Counted from the first letter of the stretch, positions 1 through 12,087 are shown. The stretch is DNA of 64,000 nucleotides from Clavelina lepadiformis (GCF_947623445.1 NC_135245.1:2115501-2179500); one strand, 5' to 3'. Notes: a model not told the origin generated them from the sequence alone. Translations and numbers: made by a program.

Positions 1-1503
1 GTTTAAAACAGATGCTCTTGTTTTCAAATTTCTTCTTTCTTTCTGACCACATTGTCTTGAATTTGTTTTCAAAAAAACCGTCCAAGTGTTGGCAGGTTTC
101 ACTTATTCCTGGCACCACCATTTCATCGGGCATTCCAATTTTCTGTCGAAGTATTCCAGTTATGAAAACGTCGTCTGTATTTATGCGCTTTGAAGTCAAC
201 GACGCTTCCCACAATTGTCTGATGACGCGAACGCTGGTTGTGTAGAATCCACCGAGGCAAAACTTGGGCCAGTTTGGCTCACTATAATCTTGTACAGAAA
301 TAAAATTTTTGTGTTGTTTGTCCCGTATAGGATGCCCTGATTCTCTTGTTTCGTAAGTGCAAATGATTGGAAATTCTGGCCACTTTTCCTCAGAAATTTT
401 TGCAATGTTTTTATCAACGGCCTCCATTAATTTTACGAGATCAATCATCATATCATCATCACCGCTGGAGTAGAAATATTGATGAGGAAGCTTGTCTGAG
501 GTCCACCGCATCCCCGATAACGTCTTGAAACCGACATCTCTGAAATCATTGAAGCATTGTTTATCAAATAGAAATCCATGATTTAGAAGATGCCAGGTAG
601 AATATATGTGAGTGAAAAATAACACAAATTTCACTCACTGGTATGCGTCCGAAACGTCGATTTGCAATATATCTCCGTATCTGTCATATTCCTCGTCCAA
701 TAAAGCTTGAGTCGTTGCCTTTGCTTGACCAATCACAAAAACAATTTGGAAAGTGGCGCCATCGAGATGGCCTATAGAACCCCAGGTTTTACGAATCCAT
801 TCGCGACGTCTCCCGTAAGATGCAGCCGACTTGATGAAAATAATCATACTCCAAGATATGTTTTTTCCTGCGAAAATATACCAAGGTCAGTTTCAACGTC
901 GTTTGATTTAAATATGTGTAATTCAGAATGTTGAAACTGCTTTTTAATTGCAGTATACTTGTCTTTGAGAAATTTATTCATACTAACGTACCAAGTAAAC
1001 AGCTGCTTTTGTCGTTATTGGAATAAAACATTGGTTCTTTTAAAAACTTGTTCGACTTTGCGGAACTTGAAATTGTGCTATAAAGCGATTTATTGGAAGC
1101 GTAGGTTTTGTTCAAGGTTGTGACGTTTCTTGATTGCAACGTCATTTCCTTCTGCGTCGCTGCGTTGTTAACGGCTTCGAGATTATTTGACCTTTTACAA
1201 CTTTGGCTGCAAATCAAAAACCATGGCTTATTGTTAAACGCAGCATGTGTAAGAAATATTTTTTACTTTTACACAAGATATTGAGTTAAGACAAGTCGAT
1301 TCATTCGATTGAAACTTAGGTTTCTGTCTTTTGTTCTGAAATTCGAAAAAGTTTCCGATATATACTTACTGTTGAAGCTTTACATAGCTGGCTTGCATGG
1401 TAAGCAGTAACAGAACCCAAATGACAAGCCCAAACAGAACAGCAAAATACTTAAAATTTTTGTTGTGACCGTCAAGAAATAGCATTTCTTTTCAAATTAC
1501 AAG
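1..1503 (-). CDS. GT31 beta-1,3-galactosyltransferase-like gene, copy A (3' end cut by window)
   Basis: Type II Golgi-type glycosyltransferase of the GT31 (Galactosyl_T) family, expected to add a sugar from a UDP donor in beta-1,3 linkage; donor and acceptor cannot be read from sequence. Coding exons on the minus strand: 1485-1370, 1206-992, 867-639 and 539 to beyond base 1. Intron phases match at every junction (2/1, 1/2, 2/1). Exon 1 gives a short cytosolic tail and one membrane anchor (VLLLLTMQ). Exon 2 is a Ser/Asn-rich stem with Asn-X-Thr sites. Exon 3 has the donor-side motif SAASYGRRREWIRKTWGS. Exon 4 has the metal-binding motif SGDDDMMIDL and the acceptor-side NTDDVFITG. The frame is open to the edge at SICFK; by comparison with copies B and C the stop lies one or two codons outside. 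A 3' splice acceptor ends at 1504, 18 bases upstream of the ATG. Confidence 0.85.
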
Positions 1504-1838
1504 CTGAAGATATAGGAGTAAGATATATGGAAAAAGTAAAAATAAAATTTATTCGTGATATATTATGAATCAGAGTTGTAACTCTTTTCAGAGATGTTCG
1601 GTTCGAGTTCGGGTTGGGGCTTAAGTGTGAAACAAAACTGGTTCCAGATTTAGGCAAAAATTCATATTCACACTCTGCCACATTTTCGTCGTAAATTCAC
1701 TTACACGAATGTGTATGCACTCAGCAGAGCGATTTAAACCTTTGCATAACGCAACAAGTAATGATGATAGTCAGAGAATGGCATCAAAATATAACCGAAG
1801 AAAAGGGGCAAACGCCCATCACTAAGTTGACTCTTTAA

Positions 1839-2341
1839 TAGGCCTACCATATTTTCATCGCCAAAAAAGAGGACCATTTCGCCAGCAAGTACAATGCAAA
1901 TAAAGTTTTACGTTTAAAGAATTTATCACATGTTTTTGGATAATTATACGCATATGCCCAAGTAATGTATTCGGCTTCAGAATCATTTCGTCCTTTTCTG
2001 AAACAAGGATAGGCCTACTTCTGCCGCAGTTCATCAGAAAACACAGTGTTCCTCTTTGGCATTATTGCTTAGCTTTATTTAGATTTTATGTTTGTCTAAA
2101 TTAAAACAATTATAAGAAAAATGATTAGACCTCGTGCTGTCGCTGAAAAGTCATTTGACTTGACTTAGGCTTCATGCCGAAAAGTCACATAAATATATAA
2201 TTCTGTTGAAAATTTAAGCAAGAAAACGCAAAATGCAAAAAAGGAGGACATTTGGGCATTTTTCAGTGTCCTCGGAGGACAATTCATTTTTCTTTAGAAA
2301 AGAGAACAAATCCTCCTAAAAGAGGATATATGGTAGCCCTA
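1839..2341. mobile_element. hAT-type MITE, unit A copy
   Basis: 503-bp non-coding element with inverted ends taggcctaccat / atggtagcccta and an 8-bp target duplication ctctttaa (1831-1838 and 2342-2349). The same element sits at the same place in unit B, while the homologous flanks of copies E (near 18870) and G (near 24012) have no insertion. The 8-bp duplication fits the hAT superfamily; no transposase is encoded. Confidence 0.8.
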
Positions 2342-2349
2342 CTCTTTAA

Positions 2350-3912
2350 GAGTTTCTTTACATAACCTATCATTGAAAACGTTAAACATTCGTCTGCTGA
2401 TACGGATACAGCAAGGCGACATTAATCGTTGAAAGCGCTCTTCAGTGTATATAAGTCCTAAAATATACATTTTTATCAGCAGCAGCCAAGACTAAATTTG
2501 GTCGTTTCTGGTAAATGAGGGTGAGATCTGAAATATTTTTTTCATTTATCTTGCAATGGTTTTACATCTTTTCCTTTTCTTTAAATGCAGGGAATAATCT
2601 TTTAGTTTATTTAGATCTTTACAGTACTGTGATGATTTTAGCGCCACCGCACGTTGATTTTGTCCAACCTTTGGGCTAACCACGTTAAGTATTTCTTAAT
2701 TAGACATTGTGTTTATTACTGTGCGCTTGGTATGCAATTTTTGCTTATTTATGTCTGCTTGGAAAGCAACCTCGTCATTTGTTCGGAGTTGGGACCCTCA
2801 AGCGCCACAGCGCTTCATCTCATTTTCACTTAACTAACACTGCGTGCCAGCTGTAGGTCTTTTGTGGTTGGAGCCTGAGTCATGGTTTTCTTTTCCACTG
2901 CAACAAAGCAGATGCAAACTTATCAAAAGTTACTCCCCAAACTTGGATACTTGTTCCTAAAATTTTCAGCTAACTTTACAGACAAGCGGCTTTCTGACTC
3001 CTGTTTTTCATAAAGTCACGCCAACGTCTTCAGTTTCGCGTTTCTCCGCTTTAAACGGACAATCATGAAGTTGTAAACTGCCTCCTCGACATTAGCTCAC
3101 CTTACAAGTCAAGTTATAAATAAAATCAATTTAATCGGACATCTTGCATAAATTAAAACGCTTTACGCATACAGCGTATTCCGATCCTAGTCACAATAGC
3201 GCATACAGCATGGGAGGATCCTAGTCACAACCTTGAAATTAACCAACGGTTAGTTCAAGCGAGCAGTTTGAAATGGTCCGCTTGATTAATGATTAAATTT
3301 ATAGAAGCAAGAAACGATTCTTGCTTAATTGAGTACAGGGATGGCTCGAAATACAGGATGACAACGAATAAATTATGAAAATGAATAAACAATGGACGGA
3401 AAACTGGATGAAGGGTTAACAACGGATAACAAAGGATGAAACAACACACTGAAATACGCGACTAAATCACAAACGCTATATACGCGATAGATTGCACACA
3501 ACTCGGCATAGTGTAGTGTTATGTTGTCAAGTTTAAAACTTAAAAACTAACAATTCATACCGTGCAGTAAATGTCTAAATGGTGAATGTACCAATTAATA
3601 AAGTATATACATAAAAGTATTAAAATCAGACATTTTGTCACATACCGGTATTTAGTTGACAAAGTCATTTAGCGAGGCAAACCTGGTGATCAAATTTCGG
3701 TATGACTGTATAACCTGCCATGCAGAAGTCGAGATTAAAGTTGGTCAACTGTGAATAACTTAATTCTTTAAAATAAATTGTAGCACACACAACGCAAGTG
3801 CAAGTGGGTATGGCTATGGCTATGTTTTTTCATTTGTGATTTCTTGTACAACGAATTGGAGATAACCTCCGTGACGTGTATGACTTATCCTTTTTAGCCT
3901 TAAACCCTAAAC
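2350..3912. other. Intergenic flank of the tandem unit, no gene seen
   Basis: Non-coding sequence upstream of gene A that recurs almost unchanged at 7291-8848 and, more diverged, at about 18890-20300 (upstream of E) and 24660-25790 (upstream of G). Near 3170-3230 there is a short imperfect direct repeat (gcatacagc ... gatcctagtcacaa). Open frames here are short and show no family resemblance. Confidence 0.6.
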
Positions 3913-4363
3913 CAAGGGGTGTCCAACCCGTGGCCCGCGCGGTATTTTTCGATATGACTTATAGGCTATTACCAACTACTTGGCCTACGTAATTTATGGC
4001 GAACTTACATTCCGAGAAATTGGCATTTATTATTTGTTTACTAATTTCTGACAGCCATGTGAAAAACTCGCTTCGCATTGCTACATCCTCCATCTCACCG
4101 AATATTGCCAAACTTGTTTGAGAAAAACAGTGCCAAACTTTACAGTGAAATGTCGACGTGCAGTAACAACTTTGTTGAATTTACTATATCTTGGTATGTT
4201 TATTGTTCTTATAATTGCAAAAGAGGATAATTCATATTTCTAAGATTAGAATTTTGGTGTGAGGGTTTTAATTAGAAATTATTAGCAGTAAACATTCAAG
4301 TGGCCCGCGCAATCATTCGTAAATCGCATGTGGCCCTTTCGCCAAAAAGGTTGGACACTTCTG
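3913..4363. mobile_element. hAT-type MITE, unit A copy
   Basis: 451-bp element with imperfect inverted ends caaggggtgtccaacc / ggttggacacttctg and subterminal GGCCCGCG-rich stretches, flanked by the 8-bp duplication ccctaaac (3905-3912, 4364-4371). The GGGGTGTCCAA end is typical of non-autonomous hAT elements. Present again at 8849-9299; the matching site upstream of copy E (about 20296-20308) looks unoccupied. Confidence 0.8.
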
Positions 4364-4467
4364 CCCTAAACCGTACACATAAAATATAAGAATAAGTGAA
4401 GCCATATAACAACAGAGCTCAAAAGAAATTGTGTCTGTTATAACACGAACTCGTAGATCATGTAATC

Positions 4468-6450
4468 TTAAGGTTTAAAACAGATGCTCTTGTTTTCAAA
4501 TTTCTTCTTTCTTTCTGACCATATTGTCTTGAATCTGTTTTCAATAAACCCGCCCAAATGTTGGCAGGTTTCACTTATTCCTGGCACCACCATTTCATCG
4601 GGCATTCCAATTTTCTGTCGAAGTATTCCAGTTATGAAAACGTCGTCTGTATTTATGCGCTTTGAAGTCAACGACGCTTCCCACAATTGTCTAATGACGC
4701 GAACGCTGGTTGTGTAGAATCCACCGAGGCAATACTTGGGCCAAAATGGCCAACGGTAATCTTTTTCTGAGATATAATTTTTTGATATCTTCCCGCGAAT
4801 AGGCTTGCTTATAACCCAGCTTGTTTCGTAAGTGCAAATGATTGGAAATTCTGGCCACTTTTCCTCAGAAATTTTTGCAATGTTTTCATCAACGGCCTCT
4901 TTTAATTTTACGAGATCAATCATCATATCATCATCACCACTGGAGTAGAAATCTTTGAGGGGAAGCTTATCTGAGGTCCACTGCATCCCCGATAACGTCT
5001 TGAAACCGACATCTCTGTAATCGTGAAAATAGATTTTGACAAATACGTCTAATGGAGGAGATGAAATTAAAAGGAACACTGAACTGAAACATCTGGTTTC
5101 CGTTTTCCCCAAAACCCAACTTTTTAATATGAGTTCAGTCCGGATTAACTACTTATGGGTGTAGGTGAGTAGTATACCATACATCAGGGGCGGGCAACAT
5201 ACGGCCCGCGGGAACGTATCCGGCCCGCGACGGGATTTTGAGCTCCCCGCAGACAGTTTCCGGTCTTACATGATAAAACAGACATGGAGAGATAGCTGAA
5301 CATTTTTTAGGAAAGGTCAACAAATTTCAAGTTTCTACAGTAAACAATGCAACTGTACGCCACGTTTTGCTGTGACTGTGTGCAAGAGAAGCCACACCTA
5401 GGGAAAATAGGGTTAAAGTTTACATTAAATACGATTTATTCCTTGCATAGGTGTTTAAATACACGATTACTGTTTCGATTCCGGGATCCGGCCCGCCAAG
5501 TACTTCATTTTCTCATATCAGGCCCGCCGACCGAAGAAGTTGCCCGCCCCTGCCATACATCTAAGCACATATTTCACTCACTGGTATGCGTCCGAAGCGT
5601 TGACTTGTAATATGTCTCCAAACCTGTTATATTCCTCGTCCAATAGAACTTGAGTCCTTGCATCCGCTTGACCAATCACAAAAACAGTTTGGAAAGTGGC
5701 GCCATCGAGATAGCCTATAGAACCCCAGGTGTTACGAATCCATTCGCGACGTCTCCCGTAAGATGCAGCCGACTTGATGAAAATAATCATGCTCCAGGAT
5801 ATGTTTTTTCCTGCGAAAATATACCAAGGCCAGTTTCACAATTTCAACCTCATTTGATTTATAAGTGTAATTCAGAATGTTGTAACTTGTTTAATTGCAG
5901 TAAACTTTTTTTTGAAAGTGTTAGTCATATTAACGTACCAAGTAAACAGCTGCTTTTGTCGTTATTGGAATAAAAATTTGGTTCTTTTAAAAACTTGTTC
6001 GACTTTGCGGAACTAGAAATTGTGCTATAAAGCGATTTATTGGAAGCGTAGGTTTTGTTCAAGGTTGTGACGTTTCTTGATTGCAACGTCATTTCCTTCT
6101 GCGTCGCTGTGTTGTTAACGGTTTCGAGATTATTTGACCTTTTACAACTTTGGCTGCAAATCAAAAGCCATGGCTTATTGTTAAACGCAGCATGTCTAAG
6201 AAATATTTTTTACTTTAACACAAGGTATTGAGTTAAGACAAGTCGATTCATTCGATTGAAACTTAGGTTTCTGTCTTTTGTTTTGAAATTCGAAAAAGTT
6301 TCCGATATATACTTACTGTTGAAGCTTTACATAGCTGGCTTGCATTGTAAGCAGTAGGATATTCCAAGTCACAAGCCCCAACACAACAGCAAAATATTTA
6401 AAAATTTTGTTGCGACCGACAAGAAATAGCATTTCTTTTCAAATTACAAA
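4468..6450 (-). CDS. GT31 beta-1,3-galactosyltransferase-like gene, copy B
   Basis: Complete four-exon gene: 6432-6317, 6153-5939, 5810-5582 and 5014-4468 (stop included), summing to 368 residues with all splice phases consistent. Layout: cytosolic tail and single anchor in exon 1, Asn/Ser-rich stem in exon 2, catalytic domain in exons 3-4 with the SGDDDMMIDL motif. It nearly matches copy A in exons 1-3 but differs in exon 4 between ICTYET and WPKYCLGG, where it reads SWVISKPIRGKISKNYISEK. Intron 3 is enlarged by a hAT MITE (5185-5552). A pyrimidine-rich acceptor ending at 6451 leaves an 18-base 5' leader. It lies downstream of gene C and upstream of gene A in a head-to-tail array. Specific sugar linkage is not inferable. 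Confidence 0.88.
5185..5552. mobile_element. hAT-type MITE in intron 3 of copy B
   Basis: 368-bp element bounded by caggggcgggcaac / gttgcccgcccctg with exact 8-bp duplication ccatacat (5177-5184, 5553-5560). Subterminal repeats of CGGCCCGC. Copy A has no insert at the same intron, so it arrived after the A/B duplication or was lost from A. Short open frames within it are not genes. Confidence 0.85.
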
Positions 6451-6779
6451 CTGAAGATATAGGAGTAAGATATATGGATAAAGCAAAAATAAAATTATTT
6501 ATGATATATTATGAATCGGAGTTGTAACTCTTTTCAGAGCTGTTCGGGTTCGGGTTCGGGCTTAAGTGTGAAACAAAACTGGTTCCAGATTTAGGCAAAA
6601 ATTCATATTCACACTCTGCCACATTTTCGTCGTAAATTCACTTACACGAATGTGTATGCACTCAGCAGAGCGATTTAAACCTTTGCATAACGCAACAAGT
6701 AATGATGATAGTCAGAGAATGGCATCAAAATATAACCGAAGAAAAGGGGCAAACGCCCATCACTAAGTTGACTCTTTAA

Positions 6780-7282
6780 TAGGCCTACCATATTTTCATC
6801 GCCAAAAAAGAGGACCATTTCGCCAGCAAGTACAATGCAAATAAAGTTTTACGTTTAAAGAATTTATCACATGTTTTTGGATAATTATACGCATATGCGC
6901 AAGTAATGTATTCGGCTTCAGAATCATTACGTCCTTTTCTGAAACAAGGATAGGCCTACTTCTGCCGCAGTTCATCAGAAAACACAGTGTTGCTCTTTGG
7001 CATTGTTGCTTAGCTTTATTTAGATTTTATGTTTGTCTAAATTAAAACAATGATAAGAAAAATGATTAGACCTCGTGCTGTCGCTGAAAAGTCATTTGAC
7101 TTGACTTAGGCCTCATGCCGAAAAGTCACATAAACATATAATTCTGTTGAAAATTTAAGCAAGAAAACGCAAAATGCAAAAAAGGAGGACATTTGGGCAT
7201 TTTTCAGTGTCCTCGGAGGACAATTCATTTTTCTTTAGAAAAGAGAACAAATCCTCCTAAAAGAGGATATATGGTAGCCCTA
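6780..7282. mobile_element. hAT-type MITE, unit B copy
   Basis: Same 503-bp element as at 1839-2341, with the same 8-bp duplication ctctttaa (6772-6779, 7283-7290). Shared position shows that it was copied as part of the segmental duplication rather than inserted twice. Confidence 0.8.
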
Positions 7283-8848
7283 CTCTTTAAGAGCTTCTTC
7301 ACATAACCTATCATTGAAAATGTTAAACATTCGTCTGCTGATACAGATACAGCAAGGCGACCTTAACCGTTGAAAACGCTCTCCAGTGTATATAAGTCCT
7401 AAAATATACATTTTTATCAGCAGCAGCCTAGACTAAATTTGGTTGTTTCGGCTTAATGAGGGTGAGATCTGAAATATTTTATTCACTTATCTTGCAATGG
7501 TTTTACATCTTTTCCTTTTCTTTAAATGCAGGGAATAATCTTTTAGTTTATTTAGATCTTTACAGTACTGTGATGATTTTAGCGCCACCGCGCGTTGATT
7601 TTGTCCAACCTTTGGGCTAACCGCGTTAAGTATTTCTTAATTAGACATTGTGTTTATTACTGTGCGCTTGGTATGCACTTTTTGCTTATTTATGTCTGCT
7701 TGGAAAGCAACCTCGTCATTTGTTCGGAGTTGGGACCCTCAAGCGCCACAGCGCTTCATCTCATTTTCACTTAACTAACACTGCGTGCCAGCTGTAGGTC
7801 TTTTGTGGTTGGAGCCTGAGTCATGGTTTTCTTTTCCACTGCAACAAAGCAGATGCAAACTTATCAAAAGTTACTCCCCAAACTTGGATACTTGTTCCTA
7901 AAATTTTCAGCTAACTTTACAGACAAGCGACTTTCTGACTCCTGTTTTTCATAAAGTCATGCCAACGTCTTCAGTTTCGCGTTTCCCCGCTTTAAACGGA
8001 CAATCATGAAGTTGTAAACTGCCTCCTCGACATTAGCCCATCTTACAAGTCAAGTTATAAATAAAATCAATTTAATCGGACGTCTTGAATAAATTAAAAC
8101 GCTTTACGCATACAGCGTATTCCGATCCTAGTCACACTAGCGCATACAGCATGGGAGGATCCTAGTCACAACCTTGAAAATAACCAACGGTTAGTTCAAG
8201 CGAGCAGTTTGAAATGGTCCGCTTGATTAATGATTAAATTTATAGAAGCAAGAAACGATTCTTGCTTTGAGTACAGGGATGGCTCAAAATACAGGATGAC
8301 AACGAATAAATTACGAAAATGAATAAACAATGGACGGAAAAATGGATGAAGGGTTAACAATGGATAACAAAGGATGAAACAACACACTGAAATACGCAAC
8401 TAAATCACAAACGCTATATACGCGATAGATTGCACACAACTCGGCATAGTGTAGTGTTATGTTGCCAAGTTTAAAACTTAAAAACTAACAATTCATACCG
8501 TGCAGTAAATGTCTAAATGGTGAATGTACCAATTAACAAAGTATATACATAAAAGTATTAAAATCAGACATTTTGTCACATACCGGTATTTAGTTGACAA
8601 AGTCATTTAGCGAGGCAAACCTGGTGATCAAATTTCGGTATGACTGTAACCTGCCTTGCAGAAGTCGAGATTAAAGTTGGTCAACTTTGATTAACTTAAT
8701 TCTTTCAAATAAATTGTAGCACACACAACGCGATTGCAAGTGGGTATGGCTATGGCTATGTTCTTTCATTTGTGATTTCTTGTACAACGAATTGGAGATA
8801 ACCTCCGTGACGTGTATGACTTATCCTTTTTAGCCTTAAACCCTAAAC
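7283..8848. other. Intergenic flank of unit B, no gene seen
   Basis: Near-identical counterpart of 2342-3912, offset by about 4.94 kb. Differences are scattered single bases and small indels. No coding potential recognised. Confidence 0.6.
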
Positions 8849-9299
8849 CAAGGGGTGTCCAACCCGTGGCCCGCGCGGTATTTTTCGATATGACTTATAG
8901 GCTATTACCAACTACTTGGCCTACGTAATTTATAGCGAACTTACATTCCGAGAAATTGGCATTTATTATTTGTTTACTAATTTCTGACAGCCATGTGAAA
9001 AACTCGCTTCGCATTGCTACATCGTCCATCTCACCGAATATTGCCAAACTTGTTTGAGAAAAACAGTGCCAAACTTTACAGTGAAATGTCGACGTGCAGT
9101 AACAACTTTGTTGAATTTACTATATCTTGGTATGTTTATTGTTCTTATAATTGCAAAAGAGGATAATTCATATTTCTAAGATTAGAATTTTGGTGTGAGG
9201 GTTTTAATTAGAAATTATTAGCAGTAAACATTCAAGTGGCCCGCGCAATCATTCGTAAATCGCATGTGGCCCTTTCGCCAAAAAGGTTGGACACTTCTG
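8849..9299. mobile_element. hAT-type MITE, unit B copy
   Basis: 451-bp counterpart of the element at 3913-4363, with the same ends and duplication ccctaaac (8841-8848, 9300-9307). Confidence 0.8.
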
Positions 9300-9403
9300 C
9301 CCTAAACCGTACACATAAAATATAAGAATAAGTGAAGCCATATAACAACAGAGCTCAAAAGAAATTCTCTTTGTTATAACACGAACTCGTAGACCATGTA
9401 ATC

Positions 9404-12006
9404 TTAAAGTTTAAAACAGATGCTCTTGTTTTCAAATTTCATCTTTCTTTCTGACCACATTGTCTTGAATTTGTTTTCAAAAAACCCGCCCAAGTGTTGG
9501 CAGGTTTCACTTATTCCTGGCACCACCATTTCATCGGGCATTCCAATTTTCTGTCGAAGTATTCCAGTTATAAAAACGTCGTCTGTATTTATGCGCTTTG
9601 AAGTCAACGACGCTTCCCACAATTGTCTGATGACGCGAACGCTGGTTGTATAGAATCCACCGAGGCAAAACTTGGGCCAGTTTGGCTCACTATAATCTTG
9701 TACAGAAATAAAATTTTTGTCTTGTTTGTCCCGTATAGGATGGGATGATTCTTTTGTTTCGTAAGTGCAAATGATTGGAAATTCTGGCCAATTTTCATCA
9801 GAAATTTTTGCAATGTTTTCATCAACGGCCTCCTTTAGTTTTACGAGATCAATCATCATATCATCATCACCGCTGGAGTAGAAATATTGACGGGGAAGCT
9901 TGTCTGAAGTCCACTGCATCCCCGATAACGTCTTCAAACCGACATCTCTGAAATCGTGAAAATAGCTTTTGATAAATAAAAAGAATTATATTTAAAAATC
10001 GGTAAACTCAACACTTGACATTCCGTTGCCACCTAACAAACACCGCCCTTTAGCATAAGGGTTGCCATACGTCAGGATTTTCTTGGACATGTCAGGGACT
10101 TTATTGTTCAAATCTGCGTCAGGGATAAATATTAAAAAGTGCTTAAAAGTCCGGGTTTTTGAACATTGTATTTCATGAAAGTTAACTGGCAAGTATTTCA
10201 CCATAAGAGTTTGTTTAGTGACAAAGATTAAATTTTGTTATTGTTTTGCTGTTGAAAATGGCAAAGCGAAAATGTAAGTTTACTGACGAGATGCAGGCAA
10301 GCTATGAAGAGACCCTGTTGATTTATGAGGGTATCTTAACTTAATTTACCTGATGAATTATTGTACACTATTGTTGTGTGTGTTTAGAATACTTTAACCT
10401 TTTGCCGGCCGAAAGGTTTTAATATTACATTAGAAATAGCTTACAAGAAAAGGTTTCTATTATAGGTGTTGTACACTTTCTCAATATTACGAATAACCAA
10501 GAACAAAAGTAATACTACTGCTTACAAGATGGCTATTGTTTATTAAAAAGAAAGTAGTTGGACTAAGCAAATGTGGCAATTCTGTGCTTTTTCCCCTCTG
10601 TGACATTTATGCTGTCTTGCAGAAAAAATAAGCGTTTGGATTGGTAGGATGTACGAACATACTGTAAAAAGTGGTGTAGCGCCTGTTTATTGTCGCAAAA
10701 GTTGGTCATTGAGACAGACAGGAATTTGGCTTTTTCTGATATGGTAGCCCTAGTTTAGCATCGACCCACTCAGAATCTACAGAATAACAGATTTTCTCAA
10801 CCAGGCTTGATAACTTGCCTTTTAGGGGGCGCGAAACTTGAGAAAAAAAATGGCCTAAGTACAGTAGTTGAATCTTAAAGTGTTGTCAGTCGAATGGTGC
10901 ACATCAGTCAACTGGAGCATAGTTAAGTCTCAGCTTAAGTTAAAACGTTTTGTCTTTTTGGAGACAATTGGGGTGCGACAACGCATGAAAGGATTTTTTG
11001 GGAAGCGAGGAAAAAATGGTTGGAATCCTTAACCTAAAGCATAGAAGTATATGTGAATAAACAAAAAGCGCTTATTCAAGCACGTATTTCTCGTACAGAT
11101 ATGCATCTGAAGCGTCGACTTGCAATATGTCTCCATATCTACTATGTTCCTCGTCCAATAGAGCTTGGGTTCTCGCATCTGTTTGACCAGTTACAAAAAT
11201 AGTTTGAAAGGTGACACCATCGAGATAGCCAATAGAACCCCAGGTTTTACGAATCCATTCGCGACGTCTCCCGTAGGATGCAGCCGACTTGATGAAAATA
11301 ATCATGCTCCAAGATATGTTTTTTCCTTCAAAAATAAACCAAGTTCAGTTTAAGTATGGTTAACAAAAAAGTTTGATTGAATTTTAGAACATTGCAATGT
11401 TTCAAACAACATATTTATATCTTTGCAAATTTGCAAAAGGTTTTTTATTTTTTTATTTAGGCTACATCAGCATACCTAATAAACAGCTGTTAATTTCTCT
11501 GTTGGAAAAAAATGTTGGCTCCTGCAGAAATTCGTAAGATTTCGATGAAATTGAAGTTGTTTCAGAAGAGAAACTAATTGGAGCATCGGTTGTGTTCGAA
11601 TATGAGATGTCTTTTGCTTGCAACGTCATTTCTCTCTGCGTTGCTGGCGTATTAATGGCAGCGTTTTTCTGGCGCGCTTTGCTACTTTGGCTAGAGTTAA
11701 AAATCCACGGATTATCTTCAAACGTAGCAGAAGAAACAAACATGTTTTCTCTGATTCTTTTTGTTGACATAGTGATAAGTTAATTATGACTAGTGGATAC
11801 ACAGTTTGAGTAAATGAAATTCACCGCTTTTTAATTTTTTATTATTTGCTATCGAGAAGTTTTGCAATACTCACTGGTGGCGGTTAGTTCGTCTGACTTG
11901 CATGGTAATCACCAGAAAACTCCAAACCACAAGCCCCAACACAATCGCAAAAAACTTTAGTTTTTTGTTGCGACCAACAAAAAATGTCATTGCTTTTAAA
12001 ACAACC
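9404..12006 (-). CDS. GT31 beta-1,3-galactosyltransferase-like gene, copy C (mosaic)
   Basis: Complete four-exon gene of 367 residues: 11990-11875, 11690-11476, 11325-11097 and 9947-9404, with consistent phases. Exon 4 is almost the same as in copies A and F (DDD motif, NTDDVFITG, end ENKSICFKL). Exons 1 and 2 are strongly diverged: the anchor reads LGLVVWSFLVITMQV and the stem begins SQSSKARQKNAAIN, though exon lengths (116 and 215 bases) are unchanged. Exon 3 is intermediate and its donor is gtacga rather than gtgagt. Intron 3 carries a 697-bp hAT element. Similarity to unit B stops about 40 bases into intron 3, near 9985. An acceptor ends at 12007, leaving a 16-base leader. Gene conversion or unequal crossing-over best explains the mosaic. 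Confidence 0.85.
10057..10753 (+). mobile_element. hAT element remnant in intron 3 of copy C
   Basis: 697-bp element with ends aagggttgccatac / atggtagccctag and the exact 8-bp duplication tttagcat (10049-10056, 10754-10761). On the plus strand at 10257 it opens with MAKRKCKFTDEMQASYEE, which resembles the start of the zinc-finger (BED-like) N-terminus seen in animal hAT-related proteins. The frame stops soon after, so it is a decayed or deleted copy. Confidence 0.75.
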
Positions 12007-12087
12007 CTGGTAAGGGCAATCCATAGACAAATTGAAAAATATTATTTCGTTTATAGTAACTGCGCTTAAAATCAAGTAGACCTATGC

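Noticed and set aside
12-245. A 77-codon plus-strand frame starting MLLFSNFFFLSDH, recurring with little change at 4484, 9420, 17048 and 20421
   Set aside because: It is exactly antisense to the conserved exon 4 of each GT31 copy. Its conservation is explained by the minus-strand coding sequence.
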